Shown piece by piece: positions 30,364 to 35,143 of a stretch of DNA of 35,143 bases. Under the pieces are notes generated by a model. It was not told the DNA's origin. It searched no databases and saw nothing but the letters and a program-made list of their open reading frames with translations. The position numbers and the translations under genes were made by a program. Every line of letters begins with the position of its first letter. The first letter of the stretch is position 1. Source of the DNA: an uncultured Bacteroidia bacterium (GTDB lineage: Bacteria; Bacteroidota; Bacteroidia; Bacteroidales; UBA932); NCBI GenBank assembly GCA_902778855.1, contig CACYZM010000020.1, forward strand, positions 1-35,143, written 5' to 3'.

Positions 30364-31701
30364 TCAGAGGGAATCGGTGACTTTCTTGTAGGGAGCGATC
30401 ATTCCCTCACTTATTCTTCCACCCATCTTACGCTTCAGTTTGGGATTGTTCATCATTCCTCCCACGAGGTACAGCATCCAGGAGGTTAACCACTTCTTCT
30501 GGGGGAAGTCGTACTGGCCATGGCTCTTGAAGAACTTGTGGTCGGCGCGCATCAAACCGCGCATCATGTAGATGAGGTCCCGGAAGATTTTCATGCCGCC
30601 GACACCGAGGAAGTTCTGGGGCGGGGTGTACTGTCTTTCCATGGCATAGGCTACCGTTGCTGCGAGCGTGTCGATGTCCTTGTCCACGTCGCCTTCGTCC
30701 GATGCGATACCGGCCAGGAAGTTACCGCCCACCTGGGCCCTGGCTTCCAGCAGGAGACGAAGATTCTCTTCCACTGAGTAGTCGCCGGCGACGAGATAAC
30801 CGAACGGGGTCCCCATGGTGACCGTACGGTGACCGTTGCAGAACTGCCGGTCGTCATACAACTTGAAACGGCCGCCCATCGAATGGTCCTTGATTCGGAA
30901 AGCATAGAGAATGGCGTCGTGCTTGTGGATGGTCCCCCGGAGGAAATCGTCGAAACCGTCCTTATACACGCATTTGCCCGTGGCGGCACAGTTGAAACAA
31001 CTCAGGCATCCGCCTTGGAACGGGAAATCTTCGATGTTGATGACATCGCACCCGTAAGGAAAAACTGCGATAAAACGGTCTATCATTGCCTTCAGCCCGG
31101 CATCGTCCGGCAGTAGGTCCGTAACGATGACGGCCTTTTTCCCATCGTCATGCCTGACTGCCTGCGGGACGGTCGCCAGATGTCGGATGCCTTTTCCTTC
31201 GATGATACGAGGCTTCTTGAACTCACTCCTGGAGAGTTTCCATAGCGTGAATTCGAACCAGTCCACGGCTTGCTTCCGCCCTTTTTCGGAGAGGATGTCG
31301 TCCATGTCGGCAGACAGTCCGTCCAGGAAAGAGAGGCCCATGTCGGCGCAGTTGTCCTCTATGAACCGATGGGCCGTGATATCATAAAAATGCTTGGAGG
31401 TGGTCACCTGGGTGGCGGCCTTGCCAGAAAGGTCAAGACCGGATCCTTTCATCAACTCCAGAAAGCGATGGAGCTGGCTCGGAACAAGGAAGGTATAAAC
31501 GGGATAGCAGAATACGATGAGGTCCGCCTCCCGGAGGGCTTCCAGAGCGGGGGAAAAGTCCTTCTCCAGCGGCTTGATCCTCTGCCCGGCATCCATATAA
31601 TCGAACTTGTAACCGGGAAACTTCTTTTCCAGAAAGAGGCAAGTATGCAGCGTTATGGAATTCTTACCCTTGGGGCTGCCGTTGATGACAAGTATATCCA
31701 T
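30364..31701 (-). CDS. Two-domain flavodoxin-like NAD(P)H-dependent oxidoreductase
   Basis: A 445-residue protein with two flavodoxin-fold halves. The first (about 1-160) has the FMN phosphate loop VINGSPKGKNSIT (5-17) and FCYPVYTFLVPSQL. The second (about 188-345) has KKAVIVTDLLPDDAG in place of the loop and a cysteine cluster (Cys232, 235, 238, 244 in GGCLSCFNCAATGKC) typical of flavoprotein/iron-sulfur reductases. The C-terminal about 70 residues are basic and helical. It lies 62 bp downstream of an AraC gene on the same strand without a promoter element between, so they are probably one transcript. The electron acceptor is unknown. Confidence 0.8.
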   Translation of the reverse strand: MDILVINGSPKGKNSITLHTCLFLEKKFPGYKFDYMDAGQRIKPLEKDFSPALEALREADLIVFCYPVYTFLVPSQLHRFLELMKGSGLDLSGKAATQVTTSKHFYDITAHRFIEDNCADMGLSFLDGLSADMDDILSEKGRKQAVDWFEFTLWKLSRSEFKKPRIIEGKGIRHLATVPQAVRHDDGKKAVIVTDLLPDDAGLKAMIDRFIAVFPYGCDVINIEDFPFQGGCLSCFNCAATGKCVYKDGFDDFLRGTIHKHDAILYAFRIKDHSMGGRFKLYDDRQFCNGHRTVTMGTPFGYLVAGDYSVEENLRLLLEARAQVGGNFLAGIASDEGDVDKDIDTLAATVAYAMERQYTPPQNFLGVGGMKIFRDLIYMMRGLMRADHKFFKSHGQYDFPQKKWLTSWMLYLVGGMMNNPKLKRKMGGRISEGMIAPYKKVTDSL

Positions 31702-31763
31702 AGTTTCTGAGGTTGGGTCAATCGTTTTTCTTGAAATCTTTGGAATCGGTCGGCGGCGGACCG

Positions 31764-32696
31764 TCAGGCGTTCCGGTACTCGGAAGGGGTGAGGCCGGTA
31801 TGGGCCTTGAAGAACTTGAAAAAGACGGACTGGTTGGGGAAATGGAGCTTATAGACGATTTCCTTGATGGCTAAGTCGGTGTATTTCAGGAGATTCTTCG
31901 CCTCGAGAATAACGAACTCGTCAATCCAGTCGGGCGCGGAGCGTCCGGAGGCCTGCTTGATGAGTTTGGACAGATATTTCGGGGTCAGGCACAGTTTGTC
32001 CGCATAGAAGGCCATGCCTCGCTCGGAGCAGTGGTGTTCGTTGACCAGGGCGATGAAACGTTCGAAGATCTGGTTCAGCCGGGCGGAGCGTTGGGAATCG
32101 GAATCCTTCCGGGCTTCGTCCACCTGATGAGCCCAGACATCGGTGGACAGATAGGTTAGGGAAGTCAGGAGAGAGCCGATGATTTCCTTTTTATTCGTGA
32201 AGGGGGCGCCGACGATTTTCCGGGCCAGATTGAAGTAGTCGTTGGCCAGAGACATCTGGAATTCGTCCAGGGTGATGCACGGATTGTCCAGCAGGCGCAT
32301 ACTGTCCTGGAAGACTTTCAGCAAGTCGAACCGGATGCCGGACATGAAATCCTTGGAAATCAAGACGAAAATCATCTCCATGTCACCGATCCGTTCCTGA
32401 TCGTATTGGGACACTTTGACTATGTTCCCTGGAATTTGGATGATGAGGGATTTCTCCCGTACTTCATAAGAATTGAGGTTCACGTCCACCGTGAAATGCC
32501 CCTTTTTCAAATAGAAAATCATGAATCCATCGAAGCGGACGGGATATTGGAGCATCCGCAGGATGGCTTCGCTCTTTTCCACGCGCTTTCCGCTCACTTC
32601 GCCGATGACTAAGTCGTCGCCGATGCTCATTTCTTCGATGACAGGGGCAAGGGCCTTGATCCGCTTGAGGTCGATGGTATGGGGTGCTTCGGCCAT
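31764..32696 (-). CDS. AraC-family transcriptional regulator
   Basis: A 310-residue regulator. The N-terminal about 180 residues form a cupin-like sensing region (FMIFYLKKGHFTVDVNLNSY). The C-terminal AraC domain (about 215-310) has two HTHs: MAFYADKLCLTPKYLSKLIK and DLAIKEIVYKLHFPNQSVFF, ending FKAHTGLTPSEYRNA. The start at MAEAPHTIDLKR was chosen because it lies 25 bp after the -7 element; an upstream in-frame ATG would lie beyond that promoter. It is divergent from the tolC-hlyD operon and likely controls both sides. Confidence 0.9.
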   Translation of the reverse strand: MAEAPHTIDLKRIKALAPVIEEMSIGDDLVIGEVSGKRVEKSEAILRMLQYPVRFDGFMIFYLKKGHFTVDVNLNSYEVREKSLIIQIPGNIVKVSQYDQERIGDMEMIFVLISKDFMSGIRFDLLKVFQDSMRLLDNPCITLDEFQMSLANDYFNLARKIVGAPFTNKKEIIGSLLTSLTYLSTDVWAHQVDEARKDSDSQRSARLNQIFERFIALVNEHHCSERGMAFYADKLCLTPKYLSKLIKQASGRSAPDWIDEFVILEAKNLLKYTDLAIKEIVYKLHFPNQSVFFKFFKAHTGLTPSEYRNA

Positions 32697-32720
32697 GATT
32701 GATCTTTTTTTCGCTTTTTG

Positions 32721-32753
32721 CAAAGATAAGGAATTTCTTTGAGTACTTGCAAA
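32721..32753 (-). promoter_or_regulatory. Promoter of the AraC-flavoprotein operon
   Basis: The minus strand has TTTG (32750-32753), 21 bp, TATCTTTG (32721-32728), both full consensus. Confidence 0.75.
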
Positions 32754-32776
32754 TAATCGCATAATTCGACCAAAAG

Positions 32777-32799
32777 ATAAAATATGGTGGCTATTTTAT
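32777..32799. promoter_or_regulatory. Operator candidate between araC and tolC
   Basis: A perfect 8-bp inverted repeat ATAAAATA-TGGTGGC-TATTTTAT lies between the two divergent promoters. The binding protein is not known; the adjacent AraC regulator is the first candidate although AraC sites are often direct repeats. Confidence 0.4.
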
Positions 32800-32823
32800 A
32801 CACAAAATGGCGCTAAATGGAAG

Positions 32824-32831
32824 TATCTTTG
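32824..32831 (+). promoter_or_regulatory. -7 promoter element of tolC-hlyD
   Basis: TATCTTTG, full consensus, 52 bp before the tolC ATG. No TTTG at the usual distance, which fits an activator-dependent promoter. Confidence 0.6.
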
Positions 32832-32883
32832 CGCCCGATTTCGACGAAATGAAAATGACCGATAAATATCAAAAGGTATAAAT

Positions 32884-34473
32884 ATGAAAAAAGAAATCCT
32901 CATACTTGCCCTGCTCCTGACGGTCCTTCCCCTGACCGCCCAGCCGCAGCGCCTCACGCTGGATGACTGCCGTGAAATGGCTCTCAAGGCCGACAAGGAT
33001 CTCCAGCAGGCCCGCACCAGAATCGAAATGGCCGGCTATGACCGGAAAATCGCCCTGGCGAACTATTTCCCCACTGTCAGCGCCAAGGGCGCCTATCTGT
33101 ATAACAACCGGGACATCGCCCTTGTCGATGAATACCAGTCTTCGATGCTCCAGAGCGCCGGCTCGATCATGCAGGGCGTCATGGAGGGTGCGGCCGCTTC
33201 CATGGAGGAACAGATCTCCGGGGCCATGTCGCAGGCCATGACCGGTACGATGACCCAACTCATGACGGCCATCCAGACCAATCCGGCGCTGGCGCAGGAA
33301 TACATGTCCAGCCCCATGTGGCAGACGGTTCTCGGAATGCTCCAAAAGATGGACCCTTCTTCCCTTATACAACTTCAACTTCCGGATATTTCTGAACCGG
33401 TGAACGCTATCGGTGCGGACATCGACAAGGCGCTCCATCCCGACCTGCACAACATCTGGATGGGGGCCGTGACGGTGCAGCAGCCCGTGTTTGTGGGTGG
33501 AAAGATCCTGTATTCCAACAAGATGGCTGCATTAGGGAAAGACTTGGCGCAGTCCAAGTATGACATGGAAGAGGCGCAGGTCGTCCTGGACGTGGAGCAG
33601 GCCTACTGGCAGATCATCTCCATCGCCGGCAAGAAACGCCTCTCGGAATCCTATGCTGAACTTCTCCACACGCTTGAATCCGACGTGAACGCATCCGTGG
33701 AGGCTGGCGTCATGACCGAATCAGACGCCCTCCAGATTCAGGTCAAGGCCAATGAGGCCGATATGCTCCGAACCAAGGCCACGAACGGCCTTACCCTGGC
33801 GAAGATGCTGCTGTGCCAGCGCATCGGCCTGCCTTTGGACAGCGACATCGAACTGGCAGACGAACACCTGGACATGGTCCCGCTCCCGGAGCGCACGCGG
33901 GACAAGTCCCTGGACGATATCTATGCCGACAGGCCGGAAACCCGCAGCCTGGAACTTGCCTCCCGCATCTATGACGCCAAGGCGAAGGTAATCCGTGCCG
34001 ACGGTCTCCCTAAGGTCGCCCTGACGGCGAACTGGCTGGTTTCCAACCCGAATCCCTTCAATGGTATCCAGAACACCTGGAACGGAGGGATGCTGAGCAC
34101 CGGCGTGATGGTAAACATCCCGCTCTTCCATGGGCTCGAGAATGCGAACAAGTACCGCAAGGCTAAGGCGGAGGCTTCCCTTTACCGTACCCAGCTGGAG
34201 GATGCGAAGGAAAAGATTGAACTCCAAGTCACCCGTGAGCGCAAGGCCTATGGCGAAGCGCTGGAGAAACTGTCCATGGCGCAGGCCAATCTCGCCAGTG
34301 CCGAGGAGAACCTCCGCACGGCCACGATCGGTTTCGAGGCAGGGGTCATCTCCACCAGCACTGTCCTCTCTGCCCAGACCGCCTGGCTTTCCGCCCATAG
34401 CGACTGCCTGGATGCCGGTACCGAACTGCAGATGGCCGCCGCCGCACTCCGAAAGGCAGAAGGAATGAAATGA
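32884..34473 (+). CDS. TolC-family outer-membrane efflux protein with Met-rich insertion
   Basis: A 529-residue exporter channel subunit. A cleavable signal (MKKEILILALLLTVLPLTAQ, about 19 residues) precedes LTLDDCREMALKADKDLQQA, and the repeated long helices (about 220-330, 430-529) and strand regions (GAVTVQQPVFVGGKI; TGVMVNIPLFHG) are the two OEP halves. It forms the outer-membrane duct for a tripartite pump. Between the first strand (about 65-80) and the second (about 193-205) there is an insertion of roughly 105 residues, Met- and Ala-rich, which makes the protein longer than ordinary TolC homologues. The HlyD-like adaptor gene follows after 19 bp. The substrate is unknown. Confidence 0.88.
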   Translation: MKKEILILALLLTVLPLTAQPQRLTLDDCREMALKADKDLQQARTRIEMAGYDRKIALANYFPTVSAKGAYLYNNRDIALVDEYQSSMLQSAGSIMQGVMEGAAASMEEQISGAMSQAMTGTMTQLMTAIQTNPALAQEYMSSPMWQTVLGMLQKMDPSSLIQLQLPDISEPVNAIGADIDKALHPDLHNIWMGAVTVQQPVFVGGKILYSNKMAALGKDLAQSKYDMEEAQVVLDVEQAYWQIISIAGKKRLSESYAELLHTLESDVNASVEAGVMTESDALQIQVKANEADMLRTKATNGLTLAKMLLCQRIGLPLDSDIELADEHLDMVPLPERTRDKSLDDIYADRPETRSLELASRIYDAKAKVIRADGLPKVALTANWLVSNPNPFNGIQNTWNGGMLSTGVMVNIPLFHGLENANKYRKAKAEASLYRTQLEDAKEKIELQVTRERKAYGEALEKLSMAQANLASAEENLRTATIGFEAGVISTSTVLSAQTAWLSAHSDCLDAGTELQMAAAALRKAEGMK

Positions 34474-34492
34474 TTAATTAGAAATAAGTAAA

Positions 34493-35143
34493 ATGGCAAA
34501 GAAAAATTACAATCTCCTCATTGGAGTGTGCGCCCTGTTGGGCGTGGTACTCCTGATCGCCCTGGTGGGGTATCTGGTAAGCAAACCCCGTCCCCGGGTG
34601 ATTCAGGGCGAGGCCGAAGCGACGGAATATCGCATTTCCTGCATGGTTCCCGGCCATGTGACGGAACTATACTGCCGGGAAGGGCAGCCGGTCCATAAGG
34701 GCGATACGGTGGCGTTCATCGATTCGCCGCAGGTACGGGCGAAACTCGCCCAGGCGCAGGCTGCACGCAGTGCGGCCCAGGCGCAGAGCGTCAAGGCCAG
34801 CAACGGAGCCCGCAAGGAACAAATTGCCGGTGCCTATGAACTATGGCAGCAGGCACTGGTGCAGGAGGACGTGATGAAAAAGTCCTTCGAACGCGTGAAA
34901 AAGCTCTACGACCAAAAAGTGATTTCCGCACAGAAATATGACGAGACCAAAGCTCAGTACGATGCCGCCGTCGCGCAGGCGAAGGCCGCCAAGAGCCAGT
35001 ATGACATGGCTCTGGACGGTGCCCGGGCCGAGGACCGCGCCGCTGCGGCCGCCCTGGTCCATCAGGCCGACGGCGCCATCCAGGAGGTGGATTCCTATCT
35101 GCAGGAACTCTATCTCGTCTCCCCGGCGGACGGTATCATTTCC
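34493..35143 (+). CDS. HlyD-like membrane fusion protein (partial, runs off the window)
   Basis: The first 217 codons are visible and no stop codon occurs before the edge. There is a single membrane anchor (about 7-30, LLIGVCALLGVVLLIALVGY), a lipoyl-like/biotinyl region (YRISCMVPGHVTELYCREGQ then PVHKGDTVAFIDSPQV) and a long alpha-helical hairpin rich in Ala, Gln and Lys (about 80-205). It is the inner-membrane adaptor joining the TolC-like channel to an inner-membrane pump, which should lie beyond the window. Start ATG 34493 gives a short basic N-terminus before the anchor. Confidence 0.88.
   Translation, partial: MAKKNYNLLIGVCALLGVVLLIALVGYLVSKPRPRVIQGEAEATEYRISCMVPGHVTELYCREGQPVHKGDTVAFIDSPQVRAKLAQAQAARSAAQAQSVKASNGARKEQIAGAYELWQQALVQEDVMKKSFERVKKLYDQKVISAQKYDETKAQYDAAVAQAKAAKSQYDMALDGARAEDRAAAAALVHQADGAIQEVDSYLQELYLVSPADGIIS

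Overview
The window is chromosomal DNA from a GC-rich member of the Bacteroidota, most likely Bacteroidales. Support: many upstream regions carry the phylum-type -7 element TAnnTTTG, several with a TTTG element 19-21 bp upstream (for example 11599-11629, 28926-28957, 30002-30032). Start codons generally lack strong Shine-Dalgarno sequences. The gene content is typical of the group: GlnN-type glutamine synthetase III, membrane-anchored LytTR protein, Bacteroides-type arginine operon, and NlpC/P60 plus dipeptide epimerase pair. No genus can be named from this sequence alone.

Layout. 1-117: start of a small unknown gene (-). 280-2497: a periplasmic murein-peptide salvage pair (NlpC/P60 endopeptidase, then Tat-type dipeptide epimerase; -). 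2677-10748: an acyl carrier protein and, after an antisense LytTR gene, a tightly packed operon fabH-fabF-fabZ-fabG-etfB-etfA-acyl-CoA dehydrogenase (+). It is a full acyl-ACP elongation set without a classical enoyl reductase, followed by a flavin dehydrogenase and its electron carrier, and it ends at a hairpin terminator. 10882-13508: a small accessory island with a PIN/RHH toxin-antitoxin pair, a WYL regulator that has lost its N-terminal DNA-binding part, and a NADAR-like gene head-to-head with it. Around 300 bp of gene-free, lower-GC, repeat-containing DNA lies inside.

13559-15739: glnN (+), overlapping tail-to-tail with the arginine/carbamoyl-phosphate operon read on the minus strand from 24711 to 15732 (argR, GNAT, argG, M20 deacylase, argH, carA, carB). 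24854-28691 (+): yraN, mannose-1-phosphate guanylyltransferase, arginine deiminase, pheS. 29053-29986 (+): a membrane protein and a winged-helix regulator whose promoter holds a perfect operator-like palindrome between the -33 and -7 elements. 30047-30122: tRNA-Gly(GCC), followed by a structured region containing inverted and direct partial copies of the tRNA 3' end. 30364-32696 (-): a double-flavodoxin iron-sulfur-type flavoprotein and an AraC regulator. 32884-35143 (+): TolC-like outer-membrane channel and the start of a HlyD-like adaptor, cut by the window edge.

The most unusual observations are the fab-etf-acd operon, the tRNA-Gly 3'-end module, a roughly 70-bp repeat-plus-terminator element present twice (10761-10831 and 28728-28802), the truncated WYL/NADAR junction, and the three helically phased TTCGCC repeats between the divergent nlpC and acpP genes.
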